A stretch of 49,999 nt of DNA from Clostridiales bacterium VE202-21 (GTDB lineage Bacteria; Bacillota; Clostridia; Lachnospirales; Lachnospiraceae). The position numbers and the translations under genes are program-made. A model generated the notes under the pieces. It saw nothing but the letters and a program-made list of their open reading frames with translations, had not been told where the DNA came from and did not search any database. The DNA lies in assembly GCA_000509105.1 (NCBI GenBank), contig BAIF02000063.1, positions 1-49,999 on the forward strand, in the 5' to 3' direction. Shown here in pieces: positions 18,599 through 27,861 of the stretch (position 1 is its first letter; every line of letters begins with the position of its first letter).

Positions 18599-18791
18599 AT
18601 AAAACCTCCGTTTGCGAAAACTATTTCTTATAGTGTATCATCTGGCATTATATCAGGCAAGTGCTGAAAAATATAAGGATAAGGTAAAAAATGTATAAGA
18701 GCAGGGTGAAAAAAGTATAGGTAGAGAAATGGAAAACAATAATAAAATAAATATATGGACAGTAAATTCGATTAAAAAAGAAAGACGGAAA

Positions 18792-18800
18792 TGTTAGAAT
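18792..18800 (+). promoter_or_regulatory. Extended -10 promoter of glycan operon
   Basis: TGTTAGAAT (TAGAAT at 18795-18800 with TG one base ahead) lies about 45 bp before the solute-binding gene. The matching -35 region (TTAAAA, 17 bp upstream) is poor, as expected for a promoter that needs an activator such as the divergent AraC-type regulator. Confidence 0.5.
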
Positions 18801-18842
18801 ATACCTATCAAATAAACACAAAACGAAAAGAGGAGAAAAGTT

Positions 18843-20150
18843 ATGAGAAGAGGAGTTAAGAAGTCTACAGCTGTGGCACTTGTTGGAATCATGTCAGCAG
18901 CAATGCTTGCGGGCGGATGCGCAAAGAAGAATGACAACAAAAAAGATGACGAAAAAGTCATTTTGCGCTATGCAACCAGTGCAGTCGGAACCAGTCCAAA
19001 CACGGAATGTGAGAAAAAACTTATTGAGCGGTTCAATCAAATGTATGGAGACGAAATTGAACTTGTAGTGGAAGAGCTACCCAGCGATACAGCTTATCTG
19101 GATAAAATGAAAGTGCTGGCGGCTACGAACGAACTGCCGGATGTCGTATACTCCATTAACGGAGTTCTGGATCTGGCGGTTAAAAACGGACAGGCAATGG
19201 AACTGACGGAGGTTTTGGAAGCTGATCCGGAATTTAAAGAACAAATTGGAGAGGACGCAATCGAGGCAGTACGTCAGCCGGACGGGGGGATATATTCTGT
19301 GGCAGACGCCAATACTCAGATCGGATACTTTTATAATAAAGATATGTTTGACAAATGTAAAATAAAACCAGCCGAGACATGGGATGAATTTATGGAAAAC
19401 TGCAAGATTCTGAAGGAGAACGGATTTATACCGATTTCCCTAAGCACAGGGGAGAATTGCTGGACAGCAAATCTGGTGCTGGCAGCAATGATTGGAACAG
19501 ACGGGGAATCAGGAAAGAAATTTATGAATACGGTATATCCGGACTCCTATCAAAATGAATCTGTAGTAAAAGGCCTCACAATGATGCAGACTCTTCTTAA
19601 GGAATACACAACAGAGGATGCATTAGGCGGCGGATATCCTGTTGCATCAAACAGTTTCTGTCAGGAAAAGACAGCCATGATAGCGAACGGCATGTGGGCA
19701 ACTGCTGATTTTTCGAACCCGGAAGTAGCAGTAGACGGGCTGATGGACCGCATTGGCGTTGCAGCATTTCCAAACCAGAGCCTGATATCCAATTATGAGC
19801 TGGGATATTCTGTTTGCGCAAAAACAGAGGAGACAAAGGATGCAGCTATAAAATTTCTGAAGTGTATCACTGACGGGGAAGCACAGAAGATGCGGATGGA
19901 GATGACCGGAGTGGTTCCGCTTACTACAAATATCGAGATGACAGAAGAGTTTAAACAGGAGCAGCCTTTATTTGCATCACTAATGGAAATAAAGAAAGAT
20001 GTAAAGGTAGAGTATAAAACAATTGATTCTACAGCGCTCCCAAGTGTTGTGAATGCTATGAGCAAATACTATCCGGAAATGGCATATGGAAACATTACAC
20101 CACAGGAAATGACCGTAAAAATGGATGAGGCAATAAAGGAGGCCGAATAA
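18843..20150 (+). CDS. Sugar ABC transporter substrate-binding lipoprotein
   Basis: A 435-residue extracellular solute-binding protein of the family 1 type (SBP_bac_1), anchored by a lipid. The signal peptide ends in MLAGGC with the lipobox cysteine at 27. The body shows family features such as FNQMYGDEIELVVEELP near the start and GYFYNKDMFDKCKIKPAETWDEF near the middle, a stretch that closes over the ligand in maltodextrin- and oligosaccharide-binding proteins. It delivers oligosaccharides to the two permeases downstream. Start after a GAGGAG site. A strong stem-loop follows the stop (20165-20195) and may make this first gene more abundant than the rest. Confidence 0.92.
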   Translation: MRRGVKKSTAVALVGIMSAAMLAGGCAKKNDNKKDDEKVILRYATSAVGTSPNTECEKKLIERFNQMYGDEIELVVEELPSDTAYLDKMKVLAATNELPDVVYSINGVLDLAVKNGQAMELTEVLEADPEFKEQIGEDAIEAVRQPDGGIYSVADANTQIGYFYNKDMFDKCKIKPAETWDEFMENCKILKENGFIPISLSTGENCWTANLVLAAMIGTDGESGKKFMNTVYPDSYQNESVVKGLTMMQTLLKEYTTEDALGGGYPVASNSFCQEKTAMIANGMWATADFSNPEVAVDGLMDRIGVAAFPNQSLISNYELGYSVCAKTEETKDAAIKFLKCITDGEAQKMRMEMTGVVPLTTNIEMTEEFKQEQPLFASLMEIKKDVKVEYKTIDSTALPSVVNAMSKYYPEMAYGNITPQEMTVKMDEAIKEAE

Positions 20151-20164
20151 AACGGCAGCACAGG

Positions 20165-20195
20165 ACTTTCCGGTATGGAACACATACCGGAAAGT
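20165..20195 (+). terminator. Stem-loop after solute-binding gene
   Basis: Perfect 13-bp stem (20165-20177 with 20183-20195), loop of 5 nt, followed by TTATTTAAT. It is either a leaky terminator or an RNA-stabilising stem that raises the binding protein over the permeases. Confidence 0.65.
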
Positions 20196-20283
20196 TTATT
20201 TAATAGGAAAGTGATATGCACTTCTCTATTAAATTAAAAACCCTCCCGGTGGGATGCGCACTGTGGCGTAAGCAGTAGATGTC

Positions 20284-20325
20284 GCGGTGCGACCGCCGCA
20301 GGCGCGAGTTTCGCAAGCGAAACTC
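20284..20325 (+). repeat. GC-rich hairpin cluster ahead of permease
   Basis: Two adjacent hairpins: GCGGT/ACCGC (20284-20288 with 20292-20296) and GAGTTTCGC/GCGAAACTC (20306-20314 with 20317-20325). The stretch is GC-rich compared with its surroundings and looks like an extragenic palindromic repeat. No gene is seen in the 198-bp gap. Confidence 0.5.
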
Positions 20326-20348
20326 TATTTAAAGAAAGGCGAAAAATC

Positions 20349-21215
20349 ATGAAAATTAAAAAGAGATGGCTTATTATTTTTCTTGTCCCTGGAGTTTCAC
20401 TGTTTATATTTATGTATGCGATCTCTCTGGTGACACTGGTGGCTACATCGTTTACAGAATGGAGAATTGGGGTTTCTCCGACTTTTATTGGCCTGGATCA
20501 TTATATCAGGATGTTTCAGGATCCTAATTTTTTTACTGCTTTTGGAAACACTATTGTCTGGATACTTCTGCAATGCACGCTGCATGTTGGGATCGCGCTC
20601 GCATTTGCGCTTGTTATAGCAAGAAAAAAATGGTACTGCAAGTTCGCACGGGGCGTATTTATGATCCCAAACATTATCTCAAGTGCTGCAATTGGTATGT
20701 TGTTTTTGTGCATACTGAACCCCAGCTTCGGCCCCGTGAACCAATTTTTAAAAGCTGTGGGTCTGGACTGTCTGGCAAAAAACTGGTTTGCGGATTCCAA
20801 AACGGCATTTTGGGCAGTTACCCTGACATGGCTTCCCTTTGCAGCTGTTAATGCGGCATTAATTTTAGCAGAAATGAGTTCGATTGATGAGGACATCTAT
20901 GAGGCGGCTGCAATAGACGGAGCCAGCGATTCACAGAAGATGCGATACATTACCCTGCCGCTTCTGCGTAACATTATAGGCACATGTACAATTCTTGCAG
21001 GTACCGGTATGCTTCACAAATTTGACACGATAATGATGACCACTGGCGGAGGTCCGGGCAACCGGACTATGAGTATGCCTCTGATGCTTTACAATGCGGC
21101 AATGCGTGACAATAATTTTGGCTATGGCAATGCGATTGGTGTGGTGATGATGCTTACAGGCCTGGTTCTGGTTTTTGCAGTAAACCGGATATACAAGGTC
21201 GGAGAGGTTAAATAA
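20349..21215 (+). CDS. Sugar ABC transporter permease (MalF/UgpA type)
   Basis: A 288-residue inner-membrane permease with six predicted helices, BPD_transp_1 family. The cytoplasmic EAA loop that contacts the ATPase reads EDIYEAAAIDGASDSQKMRYITLPLL (about residues 180-205). It pairs with the second permease 15 bp downstream. No ATP-binding gene lies in the operon, so a shared MsmX-type ATPase elsewhere is expected. Start at ATG after AAAGAAAGGCG. Confidence 0.93.
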   Translation: MKIKKRWLIIFLVPGVSLFIFMYAISLVTLVATSFTEWRIGVSPTFIGLDHYIRMFQDPNFFTAFGNTIVWILLQCTLHVGIALAFALVIARKKWYCKFARGVFMIPNIISSAAIGMLFLCILNPSFGPVNQFLKAVGLDCLAKNWFADSKTAFWAVTLTWLPFAAVNAALILAEMSSIDEDIYEAAAIDGASDSQKMRYITLPLLRNIIGTCTILAGTGMLHKFDTIMMTTGGGPGNRTMSMPLMLYNAAMRDNNFGYGNAIGVVMMLTGLVLVFAVNRIYKVGEVK

Positions 21216-21230
21216 GCGGGGAGAGATTAC

Positions 21231-22055
21231 ATGAAAAAGAAAACGATTCAGATTATGATTGGAATTTTTGTGATATTGATATGTTTTATATCTGTAGGTC
21301 CTTTTTTGTGGGTTTTACTGTCATCCTTCAGGGGAAATGCGGACATATTGTCATCGGCGCCAATTTTTAGCGGCCAATTCAGTGTTAAGAATTATTTTAC
21401 AGCGTTTAAACTGGCTCCAATTGCACAGTTTTATAAGAACAGCGTTATAGTGACAGGTATGAGCACACTCATATGCCTGGCGGTGATGAGTATGGCGTCC
21501 TATGTGATTGCCCGTTTTCAATTCAGAGGAAGAAAATTTTTACGCCTGATGTTTTCTATGGCTTTGCTTATACCGGGTTCCGCGCTTTTGCTGCCGGTCT
21601 ATAATACAGTGAAGACAATAGGGCTGTTGGATACGATTCCGGGCTTGATCCTTGTCTATTCTGGATTTGGGCTTACGACATCCCTGTTTATACTCAGCAG
21701 TTACTTTATGACAATCCCAAGGGAACTGGAGGAATCCGCTTATATTGACGGCGCTGGTTTTTTCAGGACATTTGCGGCAATTATTATGCCTCTAGTAAAG
21801 CCTGCGCTGGCTACAGCCGGCGTGCTGCAGTTCATAGAGGCATGGAATGAGTTCCAGTTTGCATTGACTTTGACGACAGGAAATGACAGCAGGACATTAC
21901 CCGTAGCACTTTATTATTTTAAAAGCGCATATGCAACAGACTACGGCGCCATGTTTGCTGCGACCATATTGATTATACTGCCCACAATTATTATCTATTT
22001 TCTGATGCAGGAACAAGTTGTATCAGGAATGACTGCCGGAGCCGTAAAAGGGTAG
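21231..22055 (+). CDS. Sugar ABC transporter permease (MalG/UgpE type)
   Basis: A 274-residue membrane permease, partner of the previous gene. Six helices are predicted, and the EAA loop reads RELEESAYIDGAGFFRTFAAIIMPL (about residues 164-188). The ribosome binding site is GGGGAGAG. With the binding protein it forms a CUT1-type oligosaccharide importer. The next gene, an alpha-mannosidase, starts 59 bp later in the same operon, so imported sugars are probably trimmed inside the cell. Confidence 0.93.
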   Translation: MKKKTIQIMIGIFVILICFISVGPFLWVLLSSFRGNADILSSAPIFSGQFSVKNYFTAFKLAPIAQFYKNSVIVTGMSTLICLAVMSMASYVIARFQFRGRKFLRLMFSMALLIPGSALLLPVYNTVKTIGLLDTIPGLILVYSGFGLTTSLFILSSYFMTIPRELEESAYIDGAGFFRTFAAIIMPLVKPALATAGVLQFIEAWNEFQFALTLTTGNDSRTLPVALYYFKSAYATDYGAMFAATILIILPTIIIYFLMQEQVVSGMTAGAVKG

Positions 22056-22114
22056 AAAGCCGTCAGGGTATATGAACAGTACAGTAATAGGGATGTGCAG
22101 AGAATGGAGGCAGA

Positions 22115-25100
22115 ATGTTTATTATAGGAAGGGTCAGCAGAACGATAGAGGAATTGGAAAAATACAGGGTGACTCATAAAAGAGGGCCGGACAGGATGTA
22201 CATAGATAAAAGGAGCCCCGTTTCCTTATATCCACCGGAATGTGGCCGATACGAGGAGTGTAGCAATTCTGTCAGATGGGGGGGGGGAAGGATGCCCACT
22301 GCTGGATGAAATTTGAGATGATCGTTCCAGAGAGGTTTGCAGGAAAAACACTACTGGCAGAGTTTTCTACGGAACACGCAGATGACTGGAATATTGCCAA
22401 CCCTCAGTTTAAGGTTTTCCAAAATAAAGAACTGATTCAGGGGCTGGATGTTAACCACCGGGAAATGATCCTTTGTACAGAGGCGGTACCGGGTGAATGT
22501 CTGGTGTATGAGGTAGCGGTGTATTCCGGCATGGATGATGCGGTATTTCCTATCAGCCTTTCGTATGGGCTGTTTGATGCCCTTGTGGATAAAGTGATCT
22601 ATGATCTCCAGGTTCCGATGAAAGTTATGGCGGAATTACATGAGGGGGACGAAAGACGGATTAGAATTGGAACGATTCTGGAGCGTGCGGTAAACATTCT
22701 GGACTTCAGGGACAGCAGGACTTCGGGAAAGATGTTCAGACAGAGCCTCCGGGAGGCGTCTTTATATCTGGACGATGCGTTTTATAATAAGGCAGAGGAG
22801 AGGTCGAGGCCTGCAGTATACGGGATCGGGCATACCCACATAGATGTTGCATGGCTCTGGACAGCAGAACAGACGCGGGAAAAGGCCGCCAGGAGTTTTA
22901 CAAATGCGCTGAGGCTTATGGAGCGGTATCCTGAATACCAATTCTTTTCGAGCCAGCCCCAGCTGTATGAATATATAAAGGAGGATTATCCCGGCATTTT
23001 CAGTCAGATTAAAAGGCGGGTGGAAGAAGGACGGTGGGAGGCAGACGGAGGCATGTGGCTGGAAGCCGACTGTAATCTTACATCGGGAGAGTCACTGGTC
23101 AGACAGTTATACTATGGCAAGAAGTTTTTTAGAGAGGAATTTGGGAAGGAATGCGAAGTATTATGGCTGCCGGACGCTTTTGGGTTCAGCGGCACCTTAC
23201 CCCAGATTCTAAACAAATCTGGGATCAAATATTTTATGACTGCCAAGATCTGCTGGAATGAATATAACCGGCTTCCCTATGATTTGTTTGAATGGCATGG
23301 GATTGATGACAGCAGTGTTCTTGCTTATATTATAACATCGGTGCTTCCAAAAGAAGACCTGCAGGGGCTGAATGAGGGCTTTCCGATCAGTACGTATAAT
23401 GGGTTTCTGCAGCCGGATGTGTTGATCAAGACTTATGAAAGGTTCCAACAGAAGGAGTTGAGCGGCACCGTACTTCTTCCTTATGGTTATGGAGACGGAG
23501 GCGGAGGCACGACAGACTGGATGCTGGAATATGGCAGGCGCCTCGAAAAGGGCATATCTGGCTGCCCTAAGTTCCAGTTTTCCAGTATATCCGGCTTTAC
23601 AGAGCTTTTGGAAGAAAAAAGGAAAGAAGCCTGCCTTCCCCAGTGGGTAGGGGAGCTGTATCTGGAATATCACCGGGGGACTTATACGAGCCGCGCCAAA
23701 ACAAAAAAATACAACCGGAGGGCCGAAAGCTTACTGTCGGAGGCAGAGTTCCATGGTGCGCTTGCTTCTGTCTTAGGGGAGGGGTATCAATATCCGCACA
23801 GAAGGATGGAGCAAATGTGGAAAACTGTACTGCGCAATCAGTTTCACGATATTCTTCCCGGAACATCTATCCCGGAGGTGTATGAAGTGTCTGACATGGA
23901 ATACGAAACTGTTTTTCAATGCCTTGGAGGAATCAAAAGTGAAGCGTTAGAAGAGATTGCGGCGCTGATCAGCACTGACGGCCATTCACTGGCAGCTTTC
24001 CATGCGTCAGGGAGCACCTGTCCGCAGATTACCGAGGCAAAACTTCCGGACTGGTGCAGCGGAATTATAGATGAGAGGAACGGCTTTGTTCCGGCCCAGC
24101 CCCTCCACAGCGGAAAAGCATTGGTACTTTTGGAAGGCCTTCCGTCCTTTGGGTACCGTACTTACCGGTTAGCCGGTAAGGAAGAAGCGAAATGCGCAGA
24201 ACACCAGGTCCCGGATGTGAGAGCGACTACGGCAGAGATGGAAAACCAATACTGGAAGATCAGCCTGGATACGAATGGCGTTATCACTGGGATATATGAT
24301 AAGAAAGAGAAGAGAGAGGTTCTGAAAAAGGGTGGAAAAGGAAATCAACTTCTGGCTTTTGAAGATATGCCCCATAATTTTGATGCATGGGATATCACGG
24401 AATACTACCGCCTGAAAATGTGGGAAATAAACAAAGCTGAATCCATATCCGTGACGGAAAACGGACCACTCCGGTGGACAATAGAAATTACAAGAAAATA
24501 TCAGAGATCCTGCATTGTTCAAAAGATGCATATGTATCATGTACTTCCGTATATTGAGTTTGAAACATGGATCGACTGGCACGAAGAACATACGCTTTTA
24601 AAGACTTCCTTTGAAGTGGATATTCATTCGGACTTTGCAGCCTATGATATTCAGTTCGGCAGCATACTGAGGCCGACACATTCCAACACCAGCTGGGATG
24701 CGGCAAAATTCGAGGTGTGCGGGCAGAAATGGGCTGACTTGTCTGAATATGGTTACGGCGCGGCTATTCTGAACGACTGTAAGTATGGATACGATATTCA
24801 TAGAGGGGATATGCGTCTGACCCTATTAAAATCAGCCACCTATCCCAATGCTAAGGCGGATCAGGGGGAGCATACGTTTCGTTATGCTTTTTATCCTCAT
24901 GCAGGAGACTGGCGGGAGGCCGGGGTGATCCCGTACGCCAAAGCATTTAACCAGACGGTCTTTACACAGCTGCTGGATCCGCAGGAGGGGAAGATCCCGG
25001 GCCGTTATAGTATTGTGAAGGCACAACAGAACAATATTGTAATAGAAACGGTGAAAAAAGCGGAGGGGCGTGAAGGAATACTGGTAAGGTTTTATGAAGC

Positions 25101-25287
25101 ATTTAACCGGCGCTGCAAAGCAGAGATCACATTTGGCTCCTGTATGAAAGAGGTCTGGGAATGCGATTTGATGGAAAATTTGATACAGGACATGGAATCG
25201 AATATCTGCTGCGGGGGCAATTCGCTCTGGATAGATGTAAGGCCGTTTGAGATAAAAACGTTATATGTTGTTTTAGACCTGGATTGA
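22115..25287 (+). CDS. Alpha-mannosidase, GH38 (frameshifted in a G10 tract)
   Basis: Retaining alpha-mannosidase of glycoside hydrolase family 38, cytoplasmic, acting on alpha-mannosides brought in by the upstream importer. The real start is the ATG at 22115 (GGAGG 6 bp ahead; protein begins MFIIGRVSRTIEELEKYRVT). The frame then breaks in a run of ten Gs at 22278-22287 and stops soon after. The rest, including GGKDAHCW just past the run, continues in another frame from 22276 to 25287. One G more or two fewer would rejoin them into a protein of about 1056 residues. Catalytic motifs are intact downstream: HTHIDVAWLW near restored residue 239, and the nucleophile in WLPDAFGF near 350. It may be a phase-variable gene, a recent mutation or a sequencing error. 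An internal start at ATG 22276 would lack part of the N-terminal domain. Confidence 0.85.
22278..22287 (+). repeat. G10 homopolymer in alpha-mannosidase gene
   Basis: Ten consecutive Gs, counted directly, at the point where the reading frame changes. Such runs slip readily in replication and are typical of contingency loci, and they are also common sequencing-error sites. Confidence 0.9.
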
Positions 25288-25332
25288 CGGACTGATAAAG
25301 GGGCTAAAACGGAGGAAGAAAGGAAGGTTTCA

Positions 25333-26475
25333 ATGACAACGAAGATAATAGAGACGAAAGAAACAATGACACCAAAACAGAGACTGCTGGCCGCACTGCG
25401 CGGTGAGAAGACAGACCGCACTCCATGGTGCCCGAATCTGGCATATTGGTATGATTTTAATCCGGAAGAGGCCAGGGGGAAGAGCATGATGCAGGTCATG
25501 CAGGAAATGGGTGCGGATCCATTAATCAGGGGATTTGATCCTACAAAAATAGAATATGAACATCTTAGAATGTATCAGACATTCTATAAGGGGTGCTCCA
25601 TTGAGGACGTATATGATAAGGATAAAAGAACTATGACAATCCGTACCCCCATAGGATGCCTGACTGCCAGATATATCATTACGCCGGATGGTGAGACGTG
25701 GTTTTTATCTGAACATCCCATTAAAGAAGAGGAAGATTTTAAGACTGCCAGATACTTTTTTGACCATATAGAACTTATTCCGGATTATACCGCGTACAAT
25801 AAAGCGGCGGCAGAGGTGGGAGAGGAAGCGCTCATTGTGCCTATGCTGATGCCAGAGATAAATTTGAAAAGCGCCTTTCAGTCATTGCTAGAATTCTGGC
25901 TTGGAACGGAGGAACTGGTATATGCTTTGATGGACTATCCGGAAGAAGTGGAAGCATTACTGGAAAGTATACGCAGGGTGGACCGGATTGCAGTGGAAAT
26001 ATCCGCTGGGTCAGATGCGGAAGTCTTCCTCACTTGGGAAGATACATCCACCACCAATATCTCCCCGTCCTATTACGAAAAATACATTCTGCCGGAATTA
26101 AATGAATGGTCTGAAATACTGGAGAGCCGCCGAAAGATGTATATGCAGCATGCCTGCGGCCACCTTCAGGCGCTTCTCGGGCTGATAGCCGGATCAAAGG
26201 TGCATGGGATTGAGTCGATATCTCCTGCGCCTACCGGCAATATTGTTATGAAAGAGGCGCGCAGGGTGCTTCCTAAAGAAAAATTCCTTGTGGGAGGTAT
26301 CGAGCCGACAGAATTTTTGAATTGGTCTCTCAGTGAATTGGAGGTCTATGTAAAAAAGTTGTTGAAGGACATGGAAGGATACCCATTTATCCTTGCGAAT
26401 TCCGACAGCTGCCCCCCGGGCGTAGAATATGAAAAGTTTTTAATGATTTCTAAAGTGGTCAGAAACCAAATTTAA
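25333..26475 (+). CDS. UroD/MtaA-family protein of a glycan operon
   Basis: A 380-residue protein of the uroporphyrinogen decarboxylase fold superfamily (PF01208), which includes heme-pathway UroD and corrinoid-dependent methyltransferases such as MtaA. The start TPKQRLLAALRGEKTDRTPW is typical, and MQHACGHLQALLGLI (H-x-C-G near residue 273) is a methyltransferase-like zinc-binding motif rather than a heme-pathway one. It has no corrinoid-binding domain of its own, and no heme genes are nearby. The context is glycan breakdown, between a mannosidase and an amidohydrolase. Its substrate is unknown; demethylation of a methylated sugar or aglycone is a possible guess only. Start after GGAAGG. Confidence 0.8.
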   Translation: MTTKIIETKETMTPKQRLLAALRGEKTDRTPWCPNLAYWYDFNPEEARGKSMMQVMQEMGADPLIRGFDPTKIEYEHLRMYQTFYKGCSIEDVYDKDKRTMTIRTPIGCLTARYIITPDGETWFLSEHPIKEEEDFKTARYFFDHIELIPDYTAYNKAAAEVGEEALIVPMLMPEINLKSAFQSLLEFWLGTEELVYALMDYPEEVEALLESIRRVDRIAVEISAGSDAEVFLTWEDTSTTNISPSYYEKYILPELNEWSEILESRRKMYMQHACGHLQALLGLIAGSKVHGIESISPAPTGNIVMKEARRVLPKEKFLVGGIEPTEFLNWSLSELEVYVKKLLKDMEGYPFILANSDSCPPGVEYEKFLMISKVVRNQI

Positions 26476-26490
26476 TGATAATGCCGTGGG

Positions 26491-26526
26491 CAGGTAACAG
26501 TGCAGGCCTGACTGAACCGTTACCTG
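26491..26526 (+). repeat. Intergenic stem-loop between UroD-family gene and amidohydrolase
   Basis: CAGGTAAC (26491-26498) pairs with GTTACCTG (26519-26526) around a 20-nt loop. No T-run follows, so it is more likely an mRNA-processing or stabilising stem than a terminator. Confidence 0.4.
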
Positions 26527-26544
26527 GGCAGATGGAGAAGAAGA

Positions 26545-27840
26545 ATGAATACGTTATATCAGACGATAGAAGACTATGTCAATGACCTTACTATTATAGA
26601 TACACATGAGCATCTGCCAAACTGGGAACAGGAACTGGAACAGCCGGTGGATTTTTTCAGCGAATATTTATCTTCGTATTTACGGGACGATTTGATCAGT
26701 GCGGGAATGCGCAATGAAGAGATGGAAACATTATCTCAAGGCACAACAGCGCAATCCGGGCAGACACAGCTGGAAGAAAAATGGCAGATGTTAAAGCCAT
26801 ATTTAAGCAGAATTGAAAACACAGCATATTACCGGCAGCTGGACAGAACGGTGGAAGGACTGTATGGGATGCATTTTCCTGACTCACAGACGCCGTGGGA
26901 CTCCATCCTGGAGTTGAATAAGAAGTTCCTCGCCGCCAGAAGACCGGGAAGGTTTCAAGAAGTGTTAAGGGAGAAATGTAAGATTGAAACTGCCATCCAG
27001 GATACTTTTGACCTGGAATGTGACAGGCGGTATTACCGCCCAGTGCACAGGCTGGATGCTTTTATATTTCCGGAAACAAGGCAGCAGTTGGAACAGATTG
27101 AAACGGACACAGGAATCAGGATCAATGGATTTGAAGATTGGCTTAAAGCATGTACACAGTCAATGGAAACAGCTGTTGAAAACGGGGCAGTGGCCTTTAA
27201 GCTCGGGCTGGCCTACGCAAGAAGCCTTAAATACGGGCATTCTACAAAGAGTGAGGCGGAAAAAGATTTTCTGGACCTGTTTGAAGAGCGGCACTTGCCT
27301 GCGTGGAGAAGGGGGCTGTACGAGGGGGAAGCTTTACAGAACTATATGATGCATTTTGTCCTTCATTTTGCTGCAGAACACAAGCTGGTTTATCAAATAC
27401 ATACGGGCATGCAGGCGGGGTATCCGAATTTTCTTGCAAACAGCAATCCTGAATTGCTAAATGATTTCTTTATAGAATACCCGGATATAAAATTCGATAT
27501 TTTTCATATCGGATATCCGTATCATAAAAGCCTGGCAGCGCTGGCTAAGATGTTCCCAAACGTATATATAGATATGTGCTGGGCACACGTTATCTCTCCA
27601 TATGCAAGTAAATGCGCGCTTGCTGAGTTCTTAGATACAGTTCCGGTTACGAAAATCAATGGATTTGGCGGAGACAGCCTGTTTTTGGATGCAGTTTACG
27701 GGCACCAGCTGATGGCCCGCGAAAATATCAGTATGGTACTTGCCCAGTGTGTGGAAGAAGGCACATATTCAATGGGGCAGGCAAAGAAATTTGCAGAAAG
27801 AATCTTATATCAAAATCCAAAGGAGCTATTTGGACTATAG
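26545..27840 (+). CDS. Amidohydrolase-family protein
   Basis: A 431-residue TIM-barrel metal-dependent hydrolase of the amidohydrolase superfamily (Amidohydro_2 / uronate-isomerase-like). The metal-binding HxH is seen at residues 21-23 in IIDTHEHLPN. Later histidines occur in YQIHTGMQAG (beta-strand 5 type) and DIFHIGYPYH (strand 6 type), and an aspartate in NGFGGDSLF at the place of the strand-8 ligand. Glucuronate isomerase (UxaC) and related sugar enzymes belong to the same superfamily, but the typical UxaC features are not clear. In this operon a role in converting or hydrolysing a released sugar derivative is likely. Substrate unknown. Confidence 0.8.
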   Translation: MNTLYQTIEDYVNDLTIIDTHEHLPNWEQELEQPVDFFSEYLSSYLRDDLISAGMRNEEMETLSQGTTAQSGQTQLEEKWQMLKPYLSRIENTAYYRQLDRTVEGLYGMHFPDSQTPWDSILELNKKFLAARRPGRFQEVLREKCKIETAIQDTFDLECDRRYYRPVHRLDAFIFPETRQQLEQIETDTGIRINGFEDWLKACTQSMETAVENGAVAFKLGLAYARSLKYGHSTKSEAEKDFLDLFEERHLPAWRRGLYEGEALQNYMMHFVLHFAAEHKLVYQIHTGMQAGYPNFLANSNPELLNDFFIEYPDIKFDIFHIGYPYHKSLAALAKMFPNVYIDMCWAHVISPYASKCALAEFLDTVPVTKINGFGGDSLFLDAVYGHQLMARENISMVLAQCVEEGTYSMGQAKKFAERILYQNPKELFGL

Positions 27841-27861
27841 TCCAAAGACAAGGGTAGAAAA

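Noticed and set aside
25333..26475. Heme-pathway uroporphyrinogen decarboxylase HemE
   Set aside because: No heme genes nearby, and the H-x-C-G motif and operon context point to the wider family.
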